A stretch of 64,000 nt of DNA from Rugamonas aquatica (lineage in GTDB: Bacteria > Pseudomonadota > Gammaproteobacteria > Burkholderiales > Burkholderiaceae_D): NCBI RefSeq assembly GCF_009380215.1, contig NZ_WHUG01000002.1, forward strand, positions 786,572 to 850,571, in the 5' to 3' direction. The number at the start of each line of letters is the position of its first letter. The first letter of the stretch is position 1. Positions 49,896 to 58,739 of this stretch are shown piece after piece. Under the pieces are notes generated by a model. That model saw nothing but the letters and a program-made list of their open reading frames with translations, did not search any database and was not told the DNA's origin. The translations under genes and the position numbers were made by a program.

Positions 49896-50638
49896 TATTC
49901 GGTCACTGAAGAGTTTTGCAGTTCGATCATGGCGTCCAGCGTTGTGCCGGGGGCGTCGAGTTCCGCCTGCACGCAGGCGCGCGCTTCCGGCGACTGCACC
50001 AGCGTTACCGCCTGCTCGCGCGCCGCTTCCGCCGCAGCAGTATCGCCGCAGCCGTCCAGCAAGTCCAGTACCAGCGCCAGTTCGACGATGTAGTTGTACA
50101 CCTCGGCCAGCAGATCGGCCACGCCGGCGGTGGTCAGCACGTTCATGCCGGCGCGGCGCTCGTTGAACACTGCCGCCGCCTGCGCCAGATGCTGCAAGGG
50201 TTGCGGCAGGTGCTGGCGGGCCAGCGCGTAGTCGCCACAGGCCATCAGCGAAGGCAGCGCCGAGCGGGCGCACTGCCGCGCCAGCGCTTCGGGCAGCTGC
50301 TGGAACAGGTGGTAGGTGTTTTGCAAGTCGCCCAGCTTGTCGTTGATTGCGCGGATGTCGTTGAACAGGGCGGCGGCGGTTTCGCTGTCGCCGTCGGCAC
50401 TGGCCAGCAGGCGTTTGCTGTCGCGATCGCGCACTTCGACCAGCGCATGGCGGGCCGGCAGGTATTCTTCCGCAAGCTTGGCCCAGGCGCTCAGCACGTA
50501 GGACAGGCGCAGCGGCGCGGTTTCCTCATCGGCGGCGCTGGCGTCGAACAGCCAGATGTAGTCCTTGAGCGCGTTATCGAAACCGCCCGCCGAGTGGGCG
50601 GTCCATGCGCGTTCCAGCACTTCTTGTACAGTGTCCAT
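49895..50638 (-). CDS. Hypothetical helical (TPR-like) protein
   Basis: The 247-residue soluble protein is predicted to be all-helical. The N-terminus (VLERAWTAHSAGGFDNALKDYIWLFD) looks like a tetratricopeptide hairpin, and further paired helices follow, but no canonical TPR series is clear. GAGGTAG precedes the ATG. Its stop overlaps the GTG start of the cyclotransferase gene. I do not recognise a named family. Confidence 0.8.
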   Translation of the reverse strand: MDTVQEVLERAWTAHSAGGFDNALKDYIWLFDASAADEETAPLRLSYVLSAWAKLAEEYLPARHALVEVRDRDSKRLLASADGDSETAAALFNDIRAINDKLGDLQNTYHLFQQLPEALARQCARSALPSLMACGDYALARQHLPQPLQHLAQAAAVFNERRAGMNVLTTAGVADLLAEVYNYIVELALVLDLLDGCGDTAAAEAAREQAVTLVQSPEARACVQAELDAPGTTLDAMIELQNSSVTE

Positions 50639-50677
50639 TGCTACCTCGTTTGGTATGAATGGACATTCTATTACGGA

Positions 50678-51439
50678 TCAGGCGCGCAGTTGCTGTACTG
50701 CTGAAGGGAGTGGCGTCGCGTCGCTGGCCTGGTGGGGGCGGGTTTGCATCGCGTCGCCCAGCATCACCAGCACCGGGCCGTGGGCCGCGCCCAGGCCTTG
50801 CGCCAGCGAGGCGATGGTCAGGCGGCGGATTTGCTGGTCCGGCCGGCTGCAATTTTCGATGACCACCACCGGCGTGTCCGGAAGGCGGCCTTGCGCCAGC
50901 AGGCGTTCGGCCGTGGCGACGGCTTCGCGGCCGCCCATGTACTGCACCAGCGTGTCGGTGTCGGGCATGGCGTCGTGGGCCGAGTGCTCGGGCGCGGTGG
51001 AGGAGGTGAAGAAGGCGACGCTGCGCGCCACGCCGCGCTTGGTCAGCGGCTGCTTGCTGGCGGCGGCTGCGGCCAGCGCGGTGGTGATGCCGGGGACGAC
51101 TTCGACGTCGACGCCGGCTTCTTCCAGCGCGCGCAGTTCTTCGTCGGCGCGGCCGAACATCATCGGGTCGCCGCCTTTGAGGCGCACCACCAGCGGGAAC
51201 TTCTTGGCGTTGTCGACCATCTGCTTGTTGATAAACTGCTGCGCGGTCGACAGCTGGCCATAGCGTTTGCCGACCAGGATCTTCTCGGCTTGAGGGCACA
51301 GCTCCAGCATCTCGGCCGTCACCAGCGCGTCGTGCAGCACCACGTCGGCTTGCGCCAGCAGGCGCGCGCCGCGCAGGGTGATCAAGTCCTGGGCGCCGGG
51401 ACCGGCGCCGATAAGGTAGACTTTTCCGAGGATGACCAT
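50678..51439 (-). CDS. cobA: Uroporphyrinogen-III C-methyltransferase (SUMT)
   Basis: The 253-residue SAM-dependent methyltransferase makes precorrin-2 on the way to siroheme. N-terminal VYLIGAGPGAQDLITLRGARLL and central VRLKGGDPMMFGRADEEL are the two family signatures. It lacks the CysG N-terminal dehydrogenase/chelatase part, so those steps need other proteins; cbiX at 47.3 kb is one candidate. It lies at the 3' end of the cys cluster, separated from cysN by a REP-like element. Confidence 0.93.
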   Translation of the reverse strand: MVILGKVYLIGAGPGAQDLITLRGARLLAQADVVLHDALVTAEMLELCPQAEKILVGKRYGQLSTAQQFINKQMVDNAKKFPLVVRLKGGDPMMFGRADEELRALEEAGVDVEVVPGITTALAAAAASKQPLTKRGVARSVAFFTSSTAPEHSAHDAMPDTDTLVQYMGGREAVATAERLLAQGRLPDTPVVVIENCSRPDQQIRRLTIASLAQGLGAAHGPVLVMLGDAMQTRPHQASDATPLPSAVQQLRA

Positions 51440-51459
51440 CGTGATTCCTTTGTTGGCTC

Positions 51460-51520
51460 GTCGCTCCCGCGCAAGCGGGAGTCCATGCTGAGTATGGATT
51501 CCCGCCTGCGCGGGAATGAC
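51460..51520. repeat. REP/BIME-like inverted repeat, copy 3
   Basis: GTCGCTCCCGCG-CAAG-CGGGAGTCC with inverted GGATTCCCGCC-TGCG-CGGGAATGAC, 61 bases. It sits between cysN and cobA, in the same unit size as copy 2. Confidence 0.88.
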
Positions 51521-51527
51521 GTATTGG

Positions 51528-52835
51528 CTACTCGCCCAAGCGGATCATGCCTGCAGCGACGGTCTGGTGCGTGACTTCGTCGATCAGGATGAAGGCGCCG
51601 GTCGCGCGGATATCGGCATAGGCGTCGGCCGCCAGCGGCTGCTGCACGGTCAGGCCAATGCGGGCGATGTCGTTCAGCTTCAAGCCTTCGGCGCTGTGGC
51701 GCTGCTGGGTGTTGATGTCCAACAGCGACTCGATGCCGGTGATCTTGGCCGAAGTCTGCTTGGTGCCGTGCTTGATCCAGTATTTGCGGCGCTGGTCCAG
51801 CGGCTCGTCGGACATCCAGCATACATCGGCCTTCAGCTGCTTGAGCAGGGTCGCAGGCTGGTCGGCGCCGGCCAGCAGGTCGCCGCGCGAGATGTCCAGG
51901 TATTCGTTCAGCAGCAGCGTGACCGATTGGCCGACCACCGCCGATTGATGCGAACCTTCCAGCGTGACGATATCCTTGACCGTAGCGGCTTGGCCGGACG
52001 GCTGCACCACCAGCTTGTCGCCAACCGAGACCTTGCCCGCTTCGATGCGGCCCATGTAGCCGCGGAAGTCGTTGGCTTCGTGGCCGTTGTGGCGTGCCAC
52101 CAGCTGTACTGGGAAGCGGAACGGCGCGTTGTGCGATTCGTCGTACACCGACAGCGATTCCAGCAGCTCGATCAGCGTCGGGCCCTTGTACCAGCTCAGT
52201 TTCTCGCTGGCGTCGACGACGTTGTCGCCGGTCAGGGCGGACAGCGGAATCGGCGTGATGTCCTTCAAGCCCAGCGTTTCGGCGAACTCGCGGTAGGCTT
52301 TGACGATGCGGTCGTAGATCGCCTGATCGTAGTTCACCAGGTCCATCTTGTTGACCGCGACCACCACGTGCTCGATCTGCAGCAGGTGGGCGATGGTCGA
52401 GTGGCGCTTGGTCTGGATCAGCAGGTCGACGCTGCCGTCGTCATGCAGCTTCACCTTCGAGACGTCGATCAGGATGATGACGGCATCGGCGGTCGAGGCG
52501 CCTGTGACCATGTTGCGGGTGTACTGCTCGTGGCCCGGCGTGTCGGCGATGATGAACTTGCGCTTCGGCGTGGCGAAGTAACGGTAGGCCACGTCGATGG
52601 TGATGCCTTGTTCGCGTTCGGCTTCCAGGCCGTCGGTCAGCAGCGACAGGTCTACGGCGTCGCCGACGGTGCGCTTGTGCTTGGAGCGTGACATGGCGTC
52701 CAGCTGGTCGGCGAAAATGCCTTTGCTGTCGAACAGCAGGCGGCCGATCAGGGTGGACTTGCCGTCGTCGACGGAGCCGGCGGTGATGAAGCGCAGCAGT
52801 CCGCGCTCGGTCAGGTTTTCATTCAGTGCGTTCAT
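51528..52835 (-). CDS. cysN: Sulfate adenylyltransferase subunit 1 (GTPase)
   Basis: The 435-residue GTPase subunit couples GTP hydrolysis to APS formation. It has G1 GSVDDGKSTL, G3 DTPGHEQYTRNM, G4 NKMD and EF-Tu-like domains 2 and 3. There is no CysC (APS kinase) extension, which agrees with a downstream reductase acting on APS. The start overlaps the cysD stop by one base (TGATG). Confidence 0.95.
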   Translation of the reverse strand: MNALNENLTERGLLRFITAGSVDDGKSTLIGRLLFDSKGIFADQLDAMSRSKHKRTVGDAVDLSLLTDGLEAEREQGITIDVAYRYFATPKRKFIIADTPGHEQYTRNMVTGASTADAVIILIDVSKVKLHDDGSVDLLIQTKRHSTIAHLLQIEHVVVAVNKMDLVNYDQAIYDRIVKAYREFAETLGLKDITPIPLSALTGDNVVDASEKLSWYKGPTLIELLESLSVYDESHNAPFRFPVQLVARHNGHEANDFRGYMGRIEAGKVSVGDKLVVQPSGQAATVKDIVTLEGSHQSAVVGQSVTLLLNEYLDISRGDLLAGADQPATLLKQLKADVCWMSDEPLDQRRKYWIKHGTKQTSAKITGIESLLDINTQQRHSAEGLKLNDIARIGLTVQQPLAADAYADIRATGAFILIDEVTHQTVAAGMIRLGE

Positions 52836-53767
52836 CAGAAGTATCCTGCTTTCTTACGTTTTTCCATCGAGGCTTCGGAGGTCTGATCGTCCATCCGGGT
52901 GGCGCCGCGTTCGGTGATCTGCGTGACTGCGGTTTCGGCGATGATCTGTTCCACCGTGGCCGCATCCGACGACACCGGGCAGGTGCAGGAGATGTCGCCG
53001 ACGGTGCGGAAGCGCACCACTTGCGTTTCGACGGTTTCGCCTTCGCGGGCCGGGGTCAGGTCGGTCAGCGGCACCAGCAGGCCGTTGCGCGGAATGACCT
53101 GGCGCTCGTGGGCGAAGTAGATCGGCGGCAGTTCCAGCTTTTCGCGGGCGATGTACTGCCACACATCGAGTTCGGTCCAGTTCGAGATCGGGAACACGCG
53201 CATGTTTTCGCCTGGATGAACGCGGGTGTTATACAAGTCCCACAGTTCCGGGCGCTGCGACTTCGGATCCCACTGGCCGAATTCGTCGCGGAAGGAGAAG
53301 ATGCGCTCTTTGGCGCGGGCCTTCTCTTCGTCGCGGCGCGCGCCGCCGATGCAGGCGTCGAAGCCGTGTTCGGCGATGGTCTCCAGCAGCGTGACCGCCT
53401 GCGCGGCGTTGCGCGAATCGGTCAGCGGATTACGCAGGCGCACCGTGCCTTTTTTGATCGACTCTTCGACCGAGCCGACGATCAGGCGCTCGCCCAGTTC
53501 GGCCACGCGTTTGTCGCGGAAGGTAATCACTTCGGCGAAGTTATGGCCGGTATCGACGTGCACCAGCGGGAACGGGAATTTGCCGGGGCGGAAAGCCTTC
53601 TCCGCGATCCGCAGCAGGACCACCGAGTCTTTACCGCCTGAGAACAGCAGGGCAGGGTTGCTGCACTCGGCCGCCACTTCGCGCATGATGTGGATCGCTT
53701 CGGATTCCAGGGCGTCGAGGTGGCGTGCATTGACATGCGCGGCGTGGTTTTCAACTATAGCGTTCAT
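52835..53767 (-). CDS. cysD: Sulfate adenylyltransferase subunit 2
   Basis: The 310-residue PP-loop ATP pyrophosphatase subunit has the signature LLFSGGKDSVVLLRIAEK near residue 40, followed by VHVDTGHNFAEVI. It adenylates sulfate in complex with CysN. The C-terminal RMDDQTSEASMEKRKKAGYF tail is typical. It overlaps cysN by one base and follows cysH by 32 bases. Confidence 0.95.
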   Translation of the reverse strand: MNAIVENHAAHVNARHLDALESEAIHIMREVAAECSNPALLFSGGKDSVVLLRIAEKAFRPGKFPFPLVHVDTGHNFAEVITFRDKRVAELGERLIVGSVEESIKKGTVRLRNPLTDSRNAAQAVTLLETIAEHGFDACIGGARRDEEKARAKERIFSFRDEFGQWDPKSQRPELWDLYNTRVHPGENMRVFPISNWTELDVWQYIAREKLELPPIYFAHERQVIPRNGLLVPLTDLTPAREGETVETQVVRFRTVGDISCTCPVSSDAATVEQIIAETAVTQITERGATRMDDQTSEASMEKRKKAGYF

Positions 53768-53799
53768 GGGACTATGCCTATTCTTTTGGTGTGGCGGGA

Positions 53800-54519
53800 T
53801 TACGCCGCCACGGATTTAATGCGTATCAGTTTGCCGTCGACCATGTGCAGGCCGCATTCCTTCGATTCCGGATTCTCCCACCACCAGCGGCCGGCGCGGA
53901 CGTCTTCACCCGGTTCGATGGCGCGCGTGCATGGTGCGCAGCCTATCGATGGATAACCCTGATCGTGCAGCGCGTTGTACGGCACGCCGTTGTCGCGGAT
54001 GTAGTTCCAGACGTCTTCCTCCGACCAGTCGGCCAGCGGATTGAACTTGGTCATGAAATGCGCCGGATCGTCTTCTTCCACCATCAGCGAGGTGCGGGTG
54101 GCCGACTGCGCGCGGCGCTGGCCCGTGACCCAGGCCTTGTTGCCGGCCAGGGCGCGGCCCAGCGGCTCCACCTTGCGGATGCGGCAGCATTCGCGGCGCA
54201 TCTCGACGCTGTCGTAGAAGGCGTTCAGGCCGTTCTGCGCGACGTAGGCGTCGATCGCTTCGGTCTCAGGCTTGTACAGGGCGATCTCGTAGCCGTCGTA
54301 GTGTTCCTTCACGCGGTCCAGCATGGCCAGCGTTTCGGGATGCAGGCGGCCGGTCTCCAGCGAGAAGATGCCGATATTCAGCTTGGCCTTCAGGATCAAA
54401 TCGGTCAGCACCATGTCTTCGGCCGCCAGGCTGGAGGCGAAGACCGCCGGGCTATGTTCGCTGGCGATGCGGTTCAGCGTGGCGCTGGTGTCCGCAATCA
54501 GCTTGCTCAGGTCACTCAT
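53800..54519 (-). CDS. cysH: Adenylylsulfate (APS) reductase, CysH family
   Basis: The 239-residue assimilatory reductase has a PP-loop variant (AVFASSLAAEDMVLTDL). Cysteine pairs ECCRIRKVEPL and GCAPCTR ligate a [4Fe-4S] cluster, and the catalytic Cys is in KECGLH near the end. The four cluster cysteines indicate APS as substrate, unlike the E. coli PAPS enzyme, and this agrees with the lack of an APS kinase in the cluster. GGAGCGAAC precedes the ATG. Confidence 0.95.
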   Translation of the reverse strand: MSDLSKLIADTSATLNRIASEHSPAVFASSLAAEDMVLTDLILKAKLNIGIFSLETGRLHPETLAMLDRVKEHYDGYEIALYKPETEAIDAYVAQNGLNAFYDSVEMRRECCRIRKVEPLGRALAGNKAWVTGQRRAQSATRTSLMVEEDDPAHFMTKFNPLADWSEEDVWNYIRDNGVPYNALHDQGYPSIGCAPCTRAIEPGEDVRAGRWWWENPESKECGLHMVDGKLIRIKSVAA

Positions 54520-54530
54520 GTTCGCTCCGT

Positions 54531-55124
54531 TCAGATACCGTAGCCGGCATCGCCGTCTTTGACGCCGACGTTGCGCGCATGGCGGCGGAACAGCGGCACT
54601 TTCTGGTCCACCGACGCCTGGTAGGTCTCCGAGAAATCGGACAGGCCTTTGAGCGCATCGTGGATGCTGCGGTCGGGACGCGTGGCGTAGGCGTCGAAGC
54701 CGACGCGCTGCATCGAGAACAGCTGGTCGCGCAGCACGTCGCCGATGGCGCGCAGTTCGCCGGTCCAGCCCAGGCGGGTGCGCAGGTTGTAGGCGATCGA
54801 GTAGCCGCGGCCATCGGTGAATTTAGGGAAGTCGACGGCGATCACGGCGAATTTCGACAGGTCGTCCTTCAGTGCTTCAGGGCGTTCGTCGCTGGCGATC
54901 CAGACGCCGATTTCGCCGGCTTCGGCGCGCGCCAGCAGCGATTCGCGCTGGGCGTTCCAGACGGCGACCGGCACGATCACTTTGCCCGCCGGGACGGGCA
55001 GGGCGGCGATGGCGTCGGCTTCGGGGGCGACGCCGCCGTCGGCCGCTTCCGGCGCGCGCAGCACGTGCCAGCTGTCTTCGACAACTTCGCGGCCCTTGAT
55101 GATCAGGTTTTTAACGTCAGACAT
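54531..55124 (-). CDS. DUF934 protein of the sulfite-reductase operon
   Basis: The 197-residue DUF934 protein shows IAVDFPKFTDGRGYSIAYNLRTRLG (shortened here to FTDGRGYS...LRTRLG), LRAIGDVLRDQL and a Cys-free body. The family is almost always encoded beside cysI and has been annotated as an oxidoreductase accessory; its role is not proved. Two ATGs occur (55130 and 55124). GGAGAGG is properly spaced only for 55124. The start overlaps the cysI 3' end. Confidence 0.9.
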   Translation of the reverse strand: MSDVKNLIIKGREVVEDSWHVLRAPEAADGGVAPEADAIAALPVPAGKVIVPVAVWNAQRESLLARAEAGEIGVWIASDERPEALKDDLSKFAVIAVDFPKFTDGRGYSIAYNLRTRLGWTGELRAIGDVLRDQLFSMQRVGFDAYATRPDRSIHDALKGLSDFSETYQASVDQKVPLFRRHARNVGVKDGDAGYGI

Positions 55125-56814
55125 ATTCATCCTCTCCAACCAGGCGACCGGCTTCGGCGATCGGCGTGGCGTACACAAATTCCTTGAACGGTGCGATGCC
55201 GAGGCGCTGCGCACAGTCGGCGAACGATTCGTCCTCGTAGCGATCGCGCACATAGACCTGCAGCAGGCGGCCGATCACTTCCGGCATTTGCAGCGCGGAG
55301 AACGATGGTCCGATGATCTTGCCGATGGCGGCGTTGTTGCCCTGCGAGCCGCCGATCGACACCTGATACCATTCGCTGCCGTCCTTGTCGACGCCCAGCA
55401 CGCCGATGCTGCCGACATGGTGGTGGCCGCAGGCGTTGATGCAGCCGGAGATATTCAGTTCGATCTCGCCGATGTCGTGCTGGAAGTCGATATTGTCGAA
55501 GCGCTCCGCGATGGCGGCGGCGATCGGCAGCGATTTGGCGTTGGCCAGCGAGCAGAAGTCGCCGCCAGGGCAGCAGATCATGTCGGTCAGCAGGCCGATG
55601 TTCGGCGTCGCCAGGCCCTTGGCCTTGACCTGTTCCCACAGCGTGTACAACTGCGACTGTTCGACGTCGGCCAGCACGATGTTCTGTTCGTGCGTGACGC
55701 GCAGTTCGCCGAAGCTGTAGCGGTCGGCCAGGTCGGCCATGAAGTCCATCTGTTCGGCGGTGGCGTCGCCCGGCGGCACGCCGGTCTTCTTCAGCGACAG
55801 CACCACGGCGGCATAGCCAGGCTGTTTGTGCGGCTTGACGTTGCGGTTGACCCAGTTGGCGAAGGCCTTGTTGGCGCTTGCGCCAGGAAGAGCAGCGACG
55901 TCGCTGTCGTCCAGCTGTTTATATGCGGGCGGCTGGAAGTAGTCGATCACGCGCTGCATCTCTTCGACGGTCAGCGTTTCCGGGCCGTCTTTGAGGTCGG
56001 TCCATTCGGCTTCGACCTGACGGGTAAATTCCTCGACGCCGATGGCTTTCAGCAGGATCTTGATGCGGGCCTTGTACTTGTTGTCGCGGCGGCCGTACTG
56101 GTTATATACGCGCATCACGGCTTCGGTGTAGGTCAGCAGGTGCTGCCATGGCAGGAAGTCGCGGATCACGCTGCCCAGGATGGGCGTGCGGCCCATGCCG
56201 CCGCCGGCCATGAACTTGAAGCCGATCTCGCCGGCGTCGTTGCGCACCACGGTCAGGCCGATGTCGTGTACGGCGATGGCGGCGCGGTCTTCGACGGCGC
56301 CGTTGATGGCTACCTTGAATTTGCGCGGCAGGGCGATGAACTCAGGGTGGAAGGTGGACCACTGGCGCAGCACCTCGGCGTACGGACGCGGATCGATGAT
56401 CTCGTCGGCGGCGACGCCGGCGTACGGATCGGAGGTGGTGTTGCGGATGCAGTTGCCCGAGGTCTGGATGGCGTGCATCTCCACCGAGGCCAGGTCGCTC
56501 AGGATGTCCGGGGTCTGTTCCAGCTCGATCCAGTTGAACTGGATGTTCTGGCGGGTGGTGAAGTGGCCGTAGCCGCGATCGTACTTGCGGGCGATCTGGG
56601 CAAACATGCGCATTTGCCTGGACGCCAGCAGGCCGTAAGGCACGGCGATGCGCAGCATGTAGGCGTGACGCTGCATATACAGGCCGTTTTGCAGGCGCAG
56701 CGGCAGGAATTCGGCTTCGGTCAGCTCATCGGACAGGCGGCGGCGCACCTGATCGCGGTACTGGGCGATGCGTTCACGCACGATAAGATGGTCATATTGG
56801 TCGTATTGATACAT
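55117..56814 (-). CDS. cysI: Sulfite reductase hemoprotein (CysI / nitrite-sulfite reductase family)
   Basis: The 565-residue assimilatory sulfite reductase has two ferredoxin-like half-domains with TRQNIQFNWIELEQ and the siroheme/[4Fe-4S] ligand motifs CCPGGDFC and SGCINACGHHHVG. It reduces sulfite to sulfide with six electrons. No flavoprotein subunit cysJ is present in the window, so electrons probably come from a ferredoxin or a separate reductase. It is the first gene of the operon and is divergent from cysB. Confidence 0.94.
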   Translation of the reverse strand: MYQYDQYDHLIVRERIAQYRDQVRRRLSDELTEAEFLPLRLQNGLYMQRHAYMLRIAVPYGLLASRQMRMFAQIARKYDRGYGHFTTRQNIQFNWIELEQTPDILSDLASVEMHAIQTSGNCIRNTTSDPYAGVAADEIIDPRPYAEVLRQWSTFHPEFIALPRKFKVAINGAVEDRAAIAVHDIGLTVVRNDAGEIGFKFMAGGGMGRTPILGSVIRDFLPWQHLLTYTEAVMRVYNQYGRRDNKYKARIKILLKAIGVEEFTRQVEAEWTDLKDGPETLTVEEMQRVIDYFQPPAYKQLDDSDVAALPGASANKAFANWVNRNVKPHKQPGYAAVVLSLKKTGVPPGDATAEQMDFMADLADRYSFGELRVTHEQNIVLADVEQSQLYTLWEQVKAKGLATPNIGLLTDMICCPGGDFCSLANAKSLPIAAAIAERFDNIDFQHDIGEIELNISGCINACGHHHVGSIGVLGVDKDGSEWYQVSIGGSQGNNAAIGKIIGPSFSALQMPEVIGRLLQVYVRDRYEDESFADCAQRLGIAPFKEFVYATPIAEAGRLVGEDEYV

Positions 56815-56874
56815 ATTCTTCCTAGATAGTCGCTTGCTAGAACCCCCAAACTAGCGCTAATAGTAATAAACTTC

Positions 56875-56930
56875 GTCTTTATTCCATACGACTTAGTCTT
56901 TATTTGCTTATATACGTATTGGGTATAAGC
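56875..56930. promoter_or_regulatory. CysB-type operator in the cysI-cysB intergenic region
   Basis: GCTTATA-N11-TATAAGC at 56906-56930 is a perfect dyad of the LysR T-N11-A form, about 36 bases before the cysB ATG. Upstream, the nonamer GTCTTTATT occurs twice exactly 21 bases apart (56875 and 56896), two helical turns. Together they fit a LysR regulator bound as a tetramer and controlling both directions. Confidence 0.7.
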
Positions 56931-56965
56931 ATGGACGTTCAATTTATGATGGGCCTGGATCTGCA

Positions 56966-57907
56966 ATGAACCTTCACCAACTGCGCTTTGTGCGCGAAGC
57001 TGTACGCCAGAATTACAACCTGACCGACGCCGCCAAGGCGCTGTTTACGTCGCAGCCGGGCGTGTCCAAGGCGATTATCGAGCTGGAGGAGGAGTTGGGC
57101 GTCGATATCTTCACCCGGCACGGCAAGCGTATCCGCGGCCTGACCGAACCGGGGCGGCTGGTGCTGGAATCGGTGGAGTTAATTATGCAGGAGATCGACA
57201 GCCTGAAGCGCATCGGTAAGGAATATGCGGCCCAGGATAGTGGCAGTTTTACCATCGCCACCACACACACGCAGGCGCGCTACACGCTGCCGAAAGTGGT
57301 GCAGGCTTTCATGCTGAAGTTTCCCAAGGTGAGGTTGTCTTTGTTGCAAGGTAATCCGCAACAGATCGCCGAAATGGTCCAGCGCGACCAGGCCGACCTG
57401 GCCATCGCCACCGAGTCCATCGCCGGCGTGACTGGATTGATAACATTGCCGTGTTACCAATGGGAACACGTGGTGGTGGTGGCGCCGGACCATCCTTTGC
57501 TTAAATCCAAGCAGGTTACGCTGGAAGAAATTGCCGCTTTCCCGATTATCACTTACGATGGCGCCTTTGCCGGCCGCAGCAAGATCGACCATGCCTTCTC
57601 CCTGCGCGGGCTGAAGCTGGACGTGCTGCTGGAAGCCATCGACGCCGACGTGATCAAGACTTATGTGGAGTTGGGCATGGGGATTGGTATCATAGCGGGC
57701 ATGGCCTTCGACGCCGAGCGCGACAAGAACCTGCGCGCCATCCCCGTGGGCCACCTGTTCGGCATGAATGTGTCGCGGGTGGCGGTCAAGCAGGGGGCTT
57801 ATCTGCGCAGCTATATCTACACCTTTATTGAACTGCTGGCGCCTACGCTCAACCGCAAGTTGATCGAGCAAGCCATGAGCGGTGAAAAAGAGCACTACGA
57901 ACTGTAA
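56966..57907 (+). CDS. cysB: CysB-like LysR-family regulator
   Basis: The 313-residue regulator starts MNLHQLRFVREAVRQNYNLTDAAKALFTSQ (first 12 residues are the diagnostic CysB/Cbl opening). It carries GVSKAIIELEEELGVDIF, and its effector domain has the CysB-type TTHTQARYTLP segment that binds O-acetylserine or sulfate/thiosulfate. Divergence from the cysI operon and the dyad between them support control of sulfur assimilation. Cbl or SsuR-type regulators are close relatives and cannot be excluded. Confidence 0.93.
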   Translation: MNLHQLRFVREAVRQNYNLTDAAKALFTSQPGVSKAIIELEEELGVDIFTRHGKRIRGLTEPGRLVLESVELIMQEIDSLKRIGKEYAAQDSGSFTIATTHTQARYTLPKVVQAFMLKFPKVRLSLLQGNPQQIAEMVQRDQADLAIATESIAGVTGLITLPCYQWEHVVVVAPDHPLLKSKQVTLEEIAAFPIITYDGAFAGRSKIDHAFSLRGLKLDVLLEAIDADVIKTYVELGMGIGIIAGMAFDAERDKNLRAIPVGHLFGMNVSRVAVKQGAYLRSYIYTFIELLAPTLNRKLIEQAMSGEKEHYEL

Positions 57908-57922
57908 ATTAGAAAGTAAGAC

Positions 57923-58576
57923 ATGATTACCAATCAGTTGGCACAATTTTATGCCGTCAACGCCGATAACTATGACCAGGTCTACGCGCAGGAAGAGCGC
58001 TTCGACGATCTGGATGACCTGCAGGAAATGGTTGCCGAGCTGTTCCAGGGCCACAAGGTGCTGGAACTGGCCTGCGGCACCGCTTACTGGACCGACCTGA
58101 TCGCCGAAGTGGCGGAATCGGTGCACGCCACCGACCTGCTGCCGGAAATGATCGCGTTGGCCGAAACCCGCGGCCTGGACGAGGATGTCGTCAGCTTCGG
58201 CGTGATGGACGCCTTCAACCTGCCGGATGGCCTGGAAGGCAAGTACACGGCGGTGTTCGCTGCCGGCCTGTGGGCCCACGTCAAGCGTGAAGACCAGGAA
58301 AAATACCTGAAGACGCTGCGCACCAAGCTGGGCAAGGATGTGCTGCTGGTGTTGCTCGATGAAACTTATGTCGATGGCAACAGCATGGTATTCGCCCGCA
58401 CCGACCTGGAAGGCAATACCTTCCAGATCCTGACGGCCGACGACGGCCAGCGCTACGAAGTGATGAAGAATTACCTGACCGATAGTACGCTGCGCAAGCG
58501 CTTCGCGACGTCGGCGCGGCAGGTCCGCATCGAACGCATGGAGTACTACTACCTGCTCAGCTGCCGCTTGAAATAA
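57923..58576 (+). CDS. Class I SAM-dependent methyltransferase
   Basis: The 217-residue Rossmann-fold methyltransferase has motif I VLELACGTAYWTDL near residue 46, an acidic loop HATDLLPEM and VSFGVMDAFNLPD for the adenine pocket. The substrate is unknown. It begins 15 bases after the cysB stop, with AGAAAGTAAG upstream, so the two are probably co-transcribed. A terminator follows. Confidence 0.9.
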   Translation: MITNQLAQFYAVNADNYDQVYAQEERFDDLDDLQEMVAELFQGHKVLELACGTAYWTDLIAEVAESVHATDLLPEMIALAETRGLDEDVVSFGVMDAFNLPDGLEGKYTAVFAAGLWAHVKREDQEKYLKTLRTKLGKDVLLVLLDETYVDGNSMVFARTDLEGNTFQILTADDGQRYEVMKNYLTDSTLRKRFATSARQVRIERMEYYYLLSCRLK

Positions 58577-58591
58577 GCCCGTTCAGCCCCG

Positions 58592-58618
58592 AAAAGCCGC
58601 TTTTAGCGGCTTTTTTTT
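58592..58618 (+). terminator. cysB-methyltransferase terminator
   Basis: AAAAGCCGCT-TTT-AGCGGCTTTT stem followed by T-run. Confidence 0.92.
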
Positions 58619-58739
58619 ATTGATGTCGAATTACAACAAATGGTCAATGTCACATTGTTGAAGTAATTGATAGGCATGATTCGCCCCGTAGATTCATTAC
58701 ATGCAGTTACTTCTTTCAACCTTCAGTAGAGAACATCAA

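Noticed and set aside
51382..51574. ORFs reading through the REP element with SFPRRRES/SMDSRLRG-type peptides
   Set aside because: These peptides are translations of the repeat itself, a common annotation artefact.
54817..56829. 670-codon plus-strand ORF opposite cysI
   Set aside because: It is an antisense shadow; composition and lack of homology features argue against coding.
58632..58662. Inverted repeat CAACAAATG / CATTGTTG upstream of the porin
   Set aside because: The arms match imperfectly and no regulator is suggested, so it is not listed as a site.
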